Part shown: positions 9,622 through 17,719 of the stretch, piece after piece
Position numbering within the stretch: position 1 is the stretch's first letter
How the letters are laid out: every line of letters starts with the position of its first letter
Assembly: GCF_014645495.1 (NCBI RefSeq)
Contig: NZ_BMLV01000001.1
Location: 748,410-812,409, forward strand
Length of the DNA stretch: 64,000 nt
DNA from: Cloacibacterium rupense
Lineage (GTDB): Bacteria; Bacteroidota; Bacteroidia; Flavobacteriales; Weeksellaceae
Direction: 5' to 3'
Notes under the pieces: generated by a model
Told to the model about the DNA's origin: nothing
The model's input: only the letters and a program-made list of their open reading frames with translations
Databases searched by the model: none
Position numbers and translations under genes: made by a program

Positions 9622-10590
9622 ATGAAAAAAATTCTTTTTGCAACATTCATTTTACTTTCAATCACTACTTTTTCTCAAGAAAAAAATATTGAATTCCCTG
9701 AAAAAAAAAATTTATTAAAATCGGTAGCTGAAGAAACGTGTAAGTGTATAGATTCTATCATAATTACAGACAAATCTCACGCAAAAATATCTGAAGAAAT
9801 AAGCCAATGCATCAAAAAAGAAGTAACAGCCTATCAAACTGGATTAAAACTTATAGACGCACAAAAAGAATCTGAAAAAGGTGTAAAAAAAATAAATATC
9901 AATATTCAAATGAATGAAAATTCTAATGAGTATAAGCAATATTATTATGAAATTGAAAATTATTTGAGAGATCATTGTACTTCTATGAATGATAAAATAG
10001 ACACTAATGAAAAGAAATCTCATAAATCTATTTCCACCGATTCTAAAGCAATACAATTCTACAACGATGGCATCACAGAATACAAAAACAAAAATTATGA
10101 AGTTGCTATTGTACAATTTAAAAAGGCAATAGAACAAGACTACTATTTTCCATTTGCTTGGGATAACCTGGGCATTTGTTACAGAAAATTAGGAAATTAT
10201 GACAAAGCTTTGGATGCATACCAAACTTCTTTAAAAATTGATCCTACAGGGAAAATGCCTCTTCAGAATATACCAATCATTTATATCTACAAAAAAGAAT
10301 ATCAAAAAGCGATTGATGCTTACCAAGAAATGAAAAATGTCTATTTTGATGACCCAGAAATAGAATATGGAATTGGACAAGTCTATTTTCAGTACATCAA
10401 AGATTATGAAAAATCCTTAGACTTTATCGCAAAAGCTTATAATAAATATGTGAAAATAAATTCTCCGTATAGATCAGATGCTGAATCTATTATCCAGAGT
10501 ATTTACAAAATAATGAAAGAACAAAATAAATTAGAAACCTTCCACAAGATTTTGAATCAAAACAATATCAATTTTGATGAAAAAAAATAA
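9622..10590 (+). CDS. Secreted TPR-repeat protein, function unknown
   Basis: Protein of 322 aa with a signal peptide ending near TTFSQ (residue 19). The N-terminal part (about 25-120) is lysine-rich with paired cysteines (ETCKCIDSI, QCIKKE, DHCTS), similar to other flavobacterial exported proteins. The C-terminal part (about 145-300) consists of tetratricopeptide repeats, e.g. AIQFYNDGITEYKNKNYEVA and AWDNLGICYRKLGNYDKAL. It probably acts as a periplasmic or surface protein-protein interaction scaffold. It lies between two terminators and so is a single-gene unit. No specific function can be assigned. Confidence 0.75.
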   Translation: MKKILFATFILLSITTFSQEKNIEFPEKKNLLKSVAEETCKCIDSIIITDKSHAKISEEISQCIKKEVTAYQTGLKLIDAQKESEKGVKKININIQMNENSNEYKQYYYEIENYLRDHCTSMNDKIDTNEKKSHKSISTDSKAIQFYNDGITEYKNKNYEVAIVQFKKAIEQDYYFPFAWDNLGICYRKLGNYDKALDAYQTSLKIDPTGKMPLQNIPIIYIYKKEYQKAIDAYQEMKNVYFDDPEIEYGIGQVYFQYIKDYEKSLDFIAKAYNKYVKINSPYRSDAESIIQSIYKIMKEQNKLETFHKILNQNNINFDEKK

Positions 10591-10610
10591 CCGTAAAATA
10601 TAAGTTTCAC

Positions 10611-10636
10611 AAAATCACAGAAAATTCTGTGATTTT
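10611..10636 (+). terminator. Terminator after the TPR protein
   Basis: AAAATCACAGAA and TTCTGTGATTTT form a 12-bp perfect stem with a 2-nt loop, ending in a T-run. Confidence 0.9.
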
Positions 10637-10640
10637 TTTT

Positions 10641-10648
10641 TATTTTTG
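10641..10648 (+). promoter_or_regulatory. -7 box for the class V aminotransferase
   Basis: TATTTTTG fits TAnnTTTG, directly after the preceding terminator and 14 nt before the ATG at 10662, so the mRNA leader would be very short. Confidence 0.55.
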
Positions 10649-10661
10649 AAAAAAAGTAAAA

Positions 10662-12032
10662 ATGAGTACAATAACTGAGAACAAAACAGTTTTAGCACAT
10701 CAAGATTTTTTCGAAATCCTTAGAAATGTAGAATACAAACGTCTGGATAACAATAAACAAGTTTACTTAGACTACACCGGAGGAAATCTGTATGCTAAAT
10801 CTCAAATTATGGAACATCAGGATTTACTCATTAATAATATCCTTGGAAATCCTCATTCTACCAATCCTACTTCGCAATTGGCAACCAAATTGGTGGAAGA
10901 AGCCCGCCAAAAAGTCATCGATTTTTTTAATGCAGAAGATTATTTCTGTATTTTCACTCAAAATGCTTCTGGAGCTTTAAAAATTGTAGGGGAAAGCTAT
11001 CCTTTTTCAGAAAAATCTCATTTTTTGCTTTTGGCAGACAATCATAATTCGGTGAACGGAATTCGTCAGTTTTGCTTATCAAAAGGTGGCAAAGTAACCT
11101 ACGCTCCTATTTATTATCAAGATTTAACTATAGACGAAAATTTCTTAAAAGAACAATTAGAAGACGCTTCCGAATATGATAATAAACTTCTTGCTTTCCC
11201 AGCCCAATCTAATGTTTCTGGCGTAAAACACGATTTAGATTGGATTAAAAAAGCACAAGATTTAGGTTGGGATGTTTTGCTAGATGCCGCAGCATTTGTA
11301 CCTACCAATCGATTAGATTTAAAGGAAATAAAACCTGATTTTGTTTCGGTGTCATTTTACAAAATCTTCGGATATCCTACTGGTATTGGTTGTCTTTTGG
11401 TGAATAAAGAAAAATTCAAAAAGCTAAGAAAACCATGGTTTGCAGGTGGAACGGTAAGTCTAGTTTCGGTGAATACTATTCAGCATTTTTTGATTAATAA
11501 TCACGAAAGATTCGAAGACGGAACGCTTAATTATTTAGATATTCCTGCTATTAAAATTGGGCTAGATTATATCGAAAATATCGGCATCGAAAGAATTAAT
11601 GAAAGAGTAGCTTCTCTTCGAAAGTACGTTTTCGAAAGATTAGAAAACTTAAAACATGATAGCGGACAAAACTTAGTTCAAATTTTTGGCCCAAAAAATC
11701 ATCAAAACGTTGGTGGAACCATCATTTTAGCTTTTTACAATAAAGACGGAATTCGCTATGAATTTGAACAAATAGAAGAGCAAGCCAATCAATTTAATAT
11801 TTCTCTTCGTTCTGGTTGTTTTTGCAATCCTGGAATAGACGAAACAAACAACTGCCTAACAGACAACGAATTAGCAACCTACTACTCTTCTCATCAAGAA
11901 GGCGATTATAAAGATATGATTAAATTTCTAGGAAAAATGCGTGGTGCCACTAGAATTTCCGTAGGAATTGCTACCAATCAAAATGATATTAATCAACTCA
12001 TTAACTTCTTAGAAACCCTTCTCAACCAATAA
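10662..12032 (+). CDS. Class V aminotransferase, molybdenum-cofactor-sulfurase-like
   Basis: PLP enzyme of 456 aa in the class V aminotransferase/cysteine desulfurase fold. The PLP lysine sits in SVSFYKIFGYPTGIGCLL near residue 230, a sequence typical of the N-terminal domain of molybdenum cofactor sulfurase. The motif RSGCFCNPG near residue 388 carries the cysteine that forms the persulfide in MOCOS-like proteins. The MOSC domain of full-length MoCo sulfurases is absent. It may move sulfur from cysteine to an unknown acceptor, but no molybdenum genes are nearby. It is followed 64 nt later by an SGNH hydrolase gene on the same strand, with no obvious link. General family is certain, acceptor unknown. 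Confidence 0.85.
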   Translation: MSTITENKTVLAHQDFFEILRNVEYKRLDNNKQVYLDYTGGNLYAKSQIMEHQDLLINNILGNPHSTNPTSQLATKLVEEARQKVIDFFNAEDYFCIFTQNASGALKIVGESYPFSEKSHFLLLADNHNSVNGIRQFCLSKGGKVTYAPIYYQDLTIDENFLKEQLEDASEYDNKLLAFPAQSNVSGVKHDLDWIKKAQDLGWDVLLDAAAFVPTNRLDLKEIKPDFVSVSFYKIFGYPTGIGCLLVNKEKFKKLRKPWFAGGTVSLVSVNTIQHFLINNHERFEDGTLNYLDIPAIKIGLDYIENIGIERINERVASLRKYVFERLENLKHDSGQNLVQIFGPKNHQNVGGTIILAFYNKDGIRYEFEQIEEQANQFNISLRSGCFCNPGIDETNNCLTDNELATYYSSHQEGDYKDMIKFLGKMRGATRISVGIATNQNDINQLINFLETLLNQ

Positions 12033-12096
12033 AGATTCCCTAAATTTGGTAAGAATTTTCGGCAATGAATTGATTGCTGAAGCTAAATTATTTTTA

Positions 12097-12759
12097 ATGA
12101 AAAATTTATTCAAGTTTTTTACGCTGATTTTAGCGTTTTGTTTCGTGGGAATTTTTGCTCAGCAGAAACCCGATTTTTATGATGATGTACAACATTTCAA
12201 AAAACTGAATGAGGAGAAAACTCCACCAAAAAATGCTGTTTTATTTCTAGGAAGTTCTTCTTTTACCATGTGGAAAGATGTAAACGATTATTTTCCTGAT
12301 AAAACCATCATAAATAGAGCTTTCGGAGGTTCTAGATTGGTGAATCTCAACTATTACGCCGAAGATTTACTCAATCCTTATCAACCAAAACAAGTGGTCA
12401 TTTACTGTGGAGAAAATGACGTTGTACACACAGACAAACCTTCTGCAAAAGAAGTTCTCAGCAGATTCAAACAGTTTTACAATACGGTAAGAACTAAATA
12501 TCCTAATGCCAATATTTCTTATGTCTCCATTAAATATTCGCCAAGTAGAGAACAATATTGGCCCATAATGAAGAAAGTGAATCAGAAAATAAAATGCTTT
12601 TTACGATTCAAAAAAAATGCAAATTACATAGATATTACCAAGGTAATGAATGATGAAAACGGCAATGTAAGAAAAGATATTTTCTTAGAAGATATGCTGC
12701 ATATGAAACCCGAAGGCTATCAACTTTGGACGAAGGTAATGTATCCTTATTTGAAATAA
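12097..12759 (+). CDS. Exported SGNH/GDSL-type hydrolase
   Basis: Predicted exported esterase or carbohydrate deacetylase of 220 aa. The ATG at 12097 is chosen because it opens a normal signal peptide (MKNLFKFFTLILAFCFVGIFAQQ has the n-, h- and c-regions). A TTG 51 nt upstream would put a charged tail before it. SGNH blocks are visible: the nucleophile serine in VLFLGSSSFTMW, the asparagine block CGENDVVH, and the terminal Asp-His pair in DMLHMKPEGY. It follows the class V aminotransferase gene by 64 nt and ends at a shared bidirectional terminator. Substrate unknown. Confidence 0.85.
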   Translation: MKNLFKFFTLILAFCFVGIFAQQKPDFYDDVQHFKKLNEEKTPPKNAVLFLGSSSFTMWKDVNDYFPDKTIINRAFGGSRLVNLNYYAEDLLNPYQPKQVVIYCGENDVVHTDKPSAKEVLSRFKQFYNTVRTKYPNANISYVSIKYSPSREQYWPIMKKVNQKIKCFLRFKKNANYIDITKVMNDENGNVRKDIFLEDMLHMKPEGYQLWTKVMYPYLK

Positions 12760-12762
12760 AAA

Positions 12763-12793
12763 AAACGGCTTCAAAATTTTGGAGCCGTTTTTT
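12763..12793. terminator. Bidirectional terminator between SGNH hydrolase and sulfur locus
   Basis: AAACGGCTTC pairs with GGAGCCGTTT around AAAATTTT, flanked by A-runs on the left and T-runs on the right, so it can serve both the plus-strand hydrolase and the minus-strand fusion gene. Confidence 0.88.
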
Positions 12794-12805
12794 GTTAAAA
12801 TTCTA

Positions 12806-14338
12806 TCAAAAAAAACTTAATATCGTTTTTACAATACTGAAAATACTAAGAGCCATTACTAAAACCCCGACCGCAATAAACATATATTTTGGCGCTACTT
12901 TAGAAGTAAGTCTTGCAGAAAATGGTGCGGTTATGATTCCTCCAATCAATAAACCTAATACGATATTCCAATGATGGATGCCTATAGTGTAGATAAAAGC
13001 TACAGCACTTGCTACAGTAAGAATAAATTTTGCTACGGTAGAGCTTCCAACTACATATCTTGGGGTATAACCATTTTTGATTAATGTACCTGTAACAAAA
13101 GGTCCCCAACCGCCTCCAGTAAAGGAATCTATAAAGCCACCAAAAACACCTAGCACTTTGAAGTTTGCTTTCTTTTTAGGGTATTTTACATTGGCTTTCT
13201 TTAACACTGAATTTTGAAAAATCTTGAATCCTAAATATAAGGTATAAAGTGATATTATCGGTTTTACATATTTTGCATAGCCTTCACCCAAAAAAGAAAT
13301 AGCTGCAACTCCTATTACCACACCTAAAATAGCAGGAATTACGAGTTTTTTCACCATATTTTTATTGACATTTTTCAGTTTGTAATGACTGATGCTTCCT
13401 GCCAAAGAAGTAAAAGATTCTGCAGAATGTATACTAGCCGTTACAATGTGAGGCGCTATTCCAAAACTCAATAATATCGTAGTACAGATTACTCCATAGC
13501 CCATCCCGACAGAACCGGCCACTACTTCTGCCACAAAACCTGTAAACATCATCCAAAGAAAACGGTTGTTATCTTTATTCAGCAATAATGAAATATCTGA
13601 CCAAAGATTAAAATATTTTATCATAAAAAAGCCTGAAACCAAAACCAACAAACCACCCATAATCAAGAGTGTATTGTTTACTATTCTTCTGGCCCTTTTT
13701 ACCACCAAAATAGACTTTTCGAACTGAGAAATATCCGAAATATATTTATCAAAATCCTCTGGATGAGTTGAAAGATTTTCAGTGACTTTATTTAGAATTT
13801 TTACTTTAGTTTTAAAATCTCCAGACAATTGATTTCTCAATTTATTCATATTTAAAATCAAGTAATCTAATTGGTCTGGCAAAGAATGCTCTAACGTTTC
13901 TTTTAATCTTTTGGCAATGGTTGGTGATTTTCCATTCGTAGAAATGGCAATTTTTAGATTTCCTTTGTTAACAATAGAGCCTAAATAAAAATCGCACAAA
14001 TCTGGTTGGTCTGCGGCATTTACCAAAATTTTTCTCGCATTCGCCAATTTTTTAATTTCAGCATTTACTTCTTTGATATTGGTTGCTGCAATTACAAAAT
14101 CTACACCCTCTAAATCTGTTTCATCAAAGAGTTTCTCCTTCAAAGTAACATTAGAATTTTGGACAGATATATCTCTAACTTCATCTAAAAATTCTGGAGA
14201 AACTATGGTAATTTTCACCTCAGGATTTTGATTGAGGAGTGTCTCTGTTTTTTCTAGACCTATATTCCCACCTCCTACAATCAAGAAGTGGGCTTGTTCT
14301 GTTTTTAGAAATATAGGGAATAATGTATTGCTGCTCAT
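12806..14338 (-). CDS. Fusion: Met8/SirC-like precorrin-2 dehydrogenase + TauE/SafE permease
   Basis: A 510-aa two-part protein. Residues 1-about 215 match the siroheme-synthase N-terminal unit (Met8/SirC/CysG-N): the NAD loop VGGGNIGLEK at 21-30, NAADQPDLCDF near 107-117, and ISTNGKSPTIAKRLKE near 132-147. This domain oxidises precorrin-2 to sirohydrochlorin and may insert iron. Residues about 220-510 form a TauE/SafE (TSUP) membrane permease with several helices and the repeat motif GFVAEVVAGSVGMGYG. TSUP proteins move sulfite, sulfonates or related anions. Placed last in the sulfate-reduction locus, 4 nt after the TonB receptor gene, the fusion joins siroheme supply for CysI to sulfur-anion transport at the inner membrane. 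Each half looks intact, and no frameshift signs were seen. Confidence 0.88.
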   Translation of the reverse strand: MSSNTLFPIFLKTEQAHFLIVGGGNIGLEKTETLLNQNPEVKITIVSPEFLDEVRDISVQNSNVTLKEKLFDETDLEGVDFVIAATNIKEVNAEIKKLANARKILVNAADQPDLCDFYLGSIVNKGNLKIAISTNGKSPTIAKRLKETLEHSLPDQLDYLILNMNKLRNQLSGDFKTKVKILNKVTENLSTHPEDFDKYISDISQFEKSILVVKRARRIVNNTLLIMGGLLVLVSGFFMIKYFNLWSDISLLLNKDNNRFLWMMFTGFVAEVVAGSVGMGYGVICTTILLSFGIAPHIVTASIHSAESFTSLAGSISHYKLKNVNKNMVKKLVIPAILGVVIGVAAISFLGEGYAKYVKPIISLYTLYLGFKIFQNSVLKKANVKYPKKKANFKVLGVFGGFIDSFTGGGWGPFVTGTLIKNGYTPRYVVGSSTVAKFILTVASAVAFIYTIGIHHWNIVLGLLIGGIITAPFSARLTSKVAPKYMFIAVGVLVMALSIFSIVKTILSFF

Positions 14339-14342
14339 TTAA

Positions 14343-16922
14343 TTATTGTTTCAAAGTATATTTAAGAGTTACACCAAAAGTTGCTGGATCACCAATTACA
14401 CCAGCGTAATGTCCTGCACTACCTGGAGCGGCTAATAATTGTTCGTAATAATCTTTATTAAGTAAATTTCTTGCCCAAAGATTGATAGACAAACCATTAG
14501 AAGCTCTGAAACCAACTCTACTATTTAGCAAATAATATCCAGAAATATTCAAATACTGTGAAGGAGAAGGGCTAGAGGAAAAATTGGATCTAAAAAAGAC
14601 ATCAGCTCCTACAAAATAGCTACCTTCAAAACCTAGAAAATGCCCATCAAAAGAATCTTCAGCCCCGAAAGAGCCAGACCATTTAGAAATACCTGGTAGT
14701 CTACCACCTGAAACATCTTTGAAAGCAAGTGAACCTCCTACTTCTTCTAAAGGTACTGGTGCATTTGTAAATTTAACGTATTTGCCTTCTGTATAGGCTA
14801 AAGCAGCATTAAATACAAAATTCTGAATTCTTAAATTACCATCTATTTCCACACCTTTTACATTTACTTTCTCGGCATTTGCCAGATAACCTCTGTTTAC
14901 ACCTGGCTCTGGAGTTTGCACTTGTGTTTGATAATCATTAATATCATCATTAAAAAATACCACATTAAAAACAGAGTTGGCAGTAGGTTTGGTTTTCACC
15001 CCAATTTCAAAATGTCTTACAGATTCTGGTTTTACTTTTGCCAAATCAATTAAAACTACTCCATTTGCTGTAGGCAAACCACCAATGTTTATCCCTACAG
15101 GTTTATAGCTTAGAGAATAGGTAGCAAAGGTATTGAAATTATTGTTGATATTGTACTGCAAAGTAAGCTGTCCAGAGAAATTTCCTTCTTTGGCATCTGT
15201 ATCAAAAGCTTGGTTAGTGTACACTTTATTTTTAAGCGCAATTAAAGCTGGATCAGTAGTTTGCAAACCTCCGTACGTTTGTCTTTTGTAATTCGCAATC
15301 TTTTTATCATAATTGTATCTAACTCCTGGTAAAATGTGCAACTTTTCTGTTAAAGCCCAATCTAATTGACCAAAAACTGCTAAACTGGTACTTTGAATTC
15401 TATTGGTGGTTCTAATTCCAAAATTGTCAAACAAACCTGGTGTTTTCCAAAGTGAACTGGTAGAATCTTGTGCAAAACGCCACTGTGCTGAGCCAGCTTC
15501 TTCTGTCTGTACAGGGTCTGAATTAAGGTCTTGCCACAACCCAAAAACACCTATAACACCGTGAAGTTTTTCGGTAAAATCACCAGAGTATCTTATTTCT
15601 TGAGACCATTGTTCATGTTTAGAATTTCCAGATGAAATGGTAAATACAGGTATGCCTAAATAATCCCTATCATTTAGTGGATTCCATCTCCAATATCTGA
15701 ATGCCGAAGTAGAAGTAAGTGTACCTTTCCCAATTTTGAAATCTGCATTAATGGAAACGCCTCCTAATTGATTGTCTGCTTTAGATGGTGTATCTAAATC
15801 TACTTTTCTTTCGAAGGCGCTGCTATATGGAATTTGGTAATTCAAATCTTTAATGATATTATAAAACTGTCTATATGCTGCTCTTTTTGTAGTAACTACA
15901 CCTGCAATTGGCCATCCGTAACCATCAGGTTTTTGGTCTGTGATATCAGCATTTAATGTCAATTTTATTTCATCTGTTGGTTTGTAAAGCAATTGAGCTC
16001 TTACACCTATGTTATTGATATCATTAATATTTTGTTGAGTATGTACATTATACAAAAGACCATTTCTTTGACTTCCAGAGAAAGAAATTCTAGCTGCCAA
16101 TTTTTTGGAAATAGGACCAGACAAAAAACCTCTAGCTTGAAGAAAACCATAATTACCACCAGTGATTTCAAAACTTGCACTTGGTCGGAAAGTAGCGTCT
16201 TTGGTAGTAATGTTAAAAGCACCAGCAGTAGTATTTTTACCAAAAAGTGTTCCTTGCGGACCTCTAAGAACCTCTATTCTTTCGGTGTCTATAAAATCTA
16301 ATGCCGTAGCTGCAGGTCTAGCGTAATAAACTCCATCTACATAAAAACCAACCCCAGGGTCTATCCCATCATTGGTAAGACCAAACGTAGAGCCTAACCC
16401 CCTGATATTAAGCGTAGTATTTCTAGCATTAGAAGCGTACAATTGAACTGTAGGCACTAATTCTTTTAATCTATTTACCGTAAAAGAACCTGTCTCGTCT
16501 ATTCTTTTAGAAGTAAGAACTGTAATTGGGATAGGAATTTTCTGAATTTCTTCGCTTCTTCTTCTAGAAGTTACCAAAACGGCTTCAATATGTTTTTCAA
16601 TTAAATTTAATTTTATAGTAATGCTTGGTTGGTACTCGTCTAAAATGACTTCAGATTTTTGATACCCTTTTTTATTTACTTCTAAAACCACAGGAAAATC
16701 GTTGATATTCTGTAATTTAAAAGTTCCTTCTGCATCAGATTTTACAGAATATTCTGTTCCTTTTATTTTGATTGTCGCATCTGTAAGTGGTGTATTGTCA
16801 TAATCTACCACATATCCTTTGATTAATTTTTTCTCGGTAATTTGGATACTGTCTTTTTCTTGAGAATATGCAAAATTTTGGTTTAAAAATAATAATCCTA
16901 AAATATAAATTGTTTTTTTCAT
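14343..16922 (-). CDS. TonB-dependent outer-membrane receptor of the sulfur locus
   Basis: Outer-membrane receptor of 859 aa. A signal peptide ends near NFAYSQ. A carboxypeptidase-regulatory-like beta-sandwich (about 30-110, GYVDYDNTPL-type start) is followed by a plug domain (about 120-240) with IRGLGSTFGLTNDGID and VLRGPQGTLFGKNTTAG. The barrel runs to the C-terminus, ending with an aromatic-rich strand (VTLKYTLKQ). Its family resembles siderophore-type receptors rather than SusC. Position between the Rrf2 regulator and the siroheme/TSUP fusion (4-nt gap) suggests uptake of a sulfur source such as a sulfonate or sulfate ester, or of iron needed for the Fe-S and siroheme enzymes. The ligand is inference only. 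A short Cys-containing ORF lies in its 322-nt leader. Confidence 0.88.
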   Translation of the reverse strand: MKKTIYILGLLFLNQNFAYSQEKDSIQITEKKLIKGYVVDYDNTPLTDATIKIKGTEYSVKSDAEGTFKLQNINDFPVVLEVNKKGYQKSEVILDEYQPSITIKLNLIEKHIEAVLVTSRRRSEEIQKIPIPITVLTSKRIDETGSFTVNRLKELVPTVQLYASNARNTTLNIRGLGSTFGLTNDGIDPGVGFYVDGVYYARPAATALDFIDTERIEVLRGPQGTLFGKNTTAGAFNITTKDATFRPSASFEITGGNYGFLQARGFLSGPISKKLAARISFSGSQRNGLLYNVHTQQNINDINNIGVRAQLLYKPTDEIKLTLNADITDQKPDGYGWPIAGVVTTKRAAYRQFYNIIKDLNYQIPYSSAFERKVDLDTPSKADNQLGGVSINADFKIGKGTLTSTSAFRYWRWNPLNDRDYLGIPVFTISSGNSKHEQWSQEIRYSGDFTEKLHGVIGVFGLWQDLNSDPVQTEEAGSAQWRFAQDSTSSLWKTPGLFDNFGIRTTNRIQSTSLAVFGQLDWALTEKLHILPGVRYNYDKKIANYKRQTYGGLQTTDPALIALKNKVYTNQAFDTDAKEGNFSGQLTLQYNINNNFNTFATYSLSYKPVGINIGGLPTANGVVLIDLAKVKPESVRHFEIGVKTKPTANSVFNVVFFNDDINDYQTQVQTPEPGVNRGYLANAEKVNVKGVEIDGNLRIQNFVFNAALAYTEGKYVKFTNAPVPLEEVGGSLAFKDVSGGRLPGISKWSGSFGAEDSFDGHFLGFEGSYFVGADVFFRSNFSSSPSPSQYLNISGYYLLNSRVGFRASNGLSINLWARNLLNKDYYEQLLAAPGSAGHYAGVIGDPATFGVTLKYTLKQ

Positions 16923-16964
16923 TGTTAATTATTCTAAAAAAGTTTAAAGTAAATAGTAAGAAAA

Positions 16965-16993
16965 TAGAATTCTATACATGGTTAGAAATTCTA
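16965..16993 (-). terminator. Weak terminator-like hairpin in the receptor gene leader
   Basis: On the minus strand TAGAATTTCTA pairs with TAGAATTCTA (one bulged base) around ACCATGTA and is followed by TTTTCTTA. AT-rich, so weaker than the hairpins at 26247 and 26472. It lies between the short Cys ORF and the receptor ATG. Confidence 0.4.
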
Positions 16994-17003
16994 ATAAAAC
17001 TTG

Positions 17004-17075
17004 TTAAAATAATTGGCAACAACTGCTTTTAGAATTATTTTTATAATAATTCTTTTTCAAAAATTTAGTCTTCAT
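17004..17075 (-). CDS. Candidate leader peptide with Cys-Cys (23 aa)
   Basis: A short frame beginning MKTKFLKKNYYKNN and ending SKSSCCQLF then TAA, placed in the leader of the TonB receptor gene 82 nt before its ATG. It has adjacent Cys codons (17016-17021), like the two leader peptides of the cysH operon. A 9-bp hairpin (17031-17039 with 17045-17053) lies inside the frame, and a weak terminator follows. Unlike the cysH leaders, the only strong competitor strand for the terminator lies before the Cys codons, so simple stalling-based antitermination does not fit well. It may be chance. Confidence 0.35.
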   Translation of the reverse strand: MKTKFLKKNYYKNNSKSSCCQLF

Positions 17076-17149
17076 ATTATTCAATTCTTAGGTTTAATCA
17101 AAATTTAATTAAAATGAAATAATCATTATCCAATCAAAATTTGAAGTAG

Positions 17150-17183
17150 CAAATATAATTAATATTATATAATTCCTACCAAA
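17150..17183 (-). promoter_or_regulatory. Putative promoter of the TonB receptor transcript
   Basis: Minus-strand TATATTTG at 17150-17157 matches TAnnTTTG. TTTG at 17180-17183 could be the -33 element, at a slightly long 22-nt spacing. The -33 region overlaps TACCAAATTAGTAT (plus strand 17177-17190), similar to a motif at the Rrf2 gene and the cysH operon promoters. Confidence 0.5.
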
Positions 17184-17244
17184 TTAGTATGAATTTTTAT
17201 TTAATATATTATAATTACATTTAAATAAAGGAAAAAACATTAAT

Positions 17245-17655
17245 TTATTTGGAGAGTTCTGCTATAGTTTTGTTAAGAATAGGCAATGTAGCATCTCTTA
17301 CTTCGGTAAATAATAACTTAATACTACAGGTTTCTTCATCTATGCAATCTTCACATTTCTGATAATAATTAACCGAAACACAATTCATCATAGATATAGG
17401 ACCATCTATAAACCTTAGAATTTCGGCAACAGAAATTTCGTGAGGTGCTTTTAAAAAAGAATAGCCACCCTCTGCTCCTCTTTCGCTTTTAAGAATCTTA
17501 TTCTGTTTAAGTTCTCTAAGAATGGTCTCTAAAAACTTATAAGGAATTTTTTCTTTCGCTGAAATCAATTTCGCTGAAACAGGTTTATTCGCTTCGACAT
17601 TTTTCGAAATAAAAATCAAAGCTTTGATGGCATATTTTACTTTTTTTGAAAGCAT
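17245..17655 (-). CDS. Rrf2-family transcriptional regulator, probable sulfur/cysteine regulator
   Basis: Winged-helix Rrf2 regulator of 136 aa. The ATG at 17655 gives the family-typical opening MLSKKVKYAIKALIF. An upstream TTG at 17676 overlaps the predicted -7 box and is unlikely. The HTH covers about residues 25-60 with the wing motif SERGAEGGYSFLK. Cysteines near the C-terminus (NCVSVNYYQKCEDC and ETCS) resemble the Fe-S ligands of IscR/NsrR types but in a different spacing. Rrf2 members such as CymR control cysteine metabolism in Firmicutes. Placed inside the sulfate-reduction locus between cysI and the TonB receptor gene, this is the obvious candidate local regulator. Effector and sites are unproven. 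Confidence 0.85.
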   Translation of the reverse strand: MLSKKVKYAIKALIFISKNVEANKPVSAKLISAKEKIPYKFLETILRELKQNKILKSERGAEGGYSFLKAPHEISVAEILRFIDGPISMMNCVSVNYYQKCEDCIDEETCSIKLLFTEVRDATLPILNKTIAELSK

Positions 17656-17657
17656 AA

Positions 17658-17705
17658 TTTTGGTAATACTTTTCAAAAATACAAAATATCCTAAATCTTT
17701 AACAA
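17658..17705 (-). promoter_or_regulatory. Promoter of the Rrf2 gene with possible operator
   Basis: Minus-strand TATTTTTG (17674-17681) is a -7 box with TTG at 17703-17705 (21-nt spacing). AGTATTACCAAAAT (minus, about 17657-17670) sits at the predicted transcription start, where a repressor would block. TTACCAAAATTAT here differs by one base from TTACCAAAAGTAT at the cysH operon promoter. Confidence 0.5.
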
Positions 17706-17719
17706 AACTTCAACTCTTT

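Noticed and set aside
15993-16301. Overlapping frames on both strands inside the TonB receptor gene
   Set aside because: Shadow frames within conserved plug-domain coding sequence, with no promoter or domain support.
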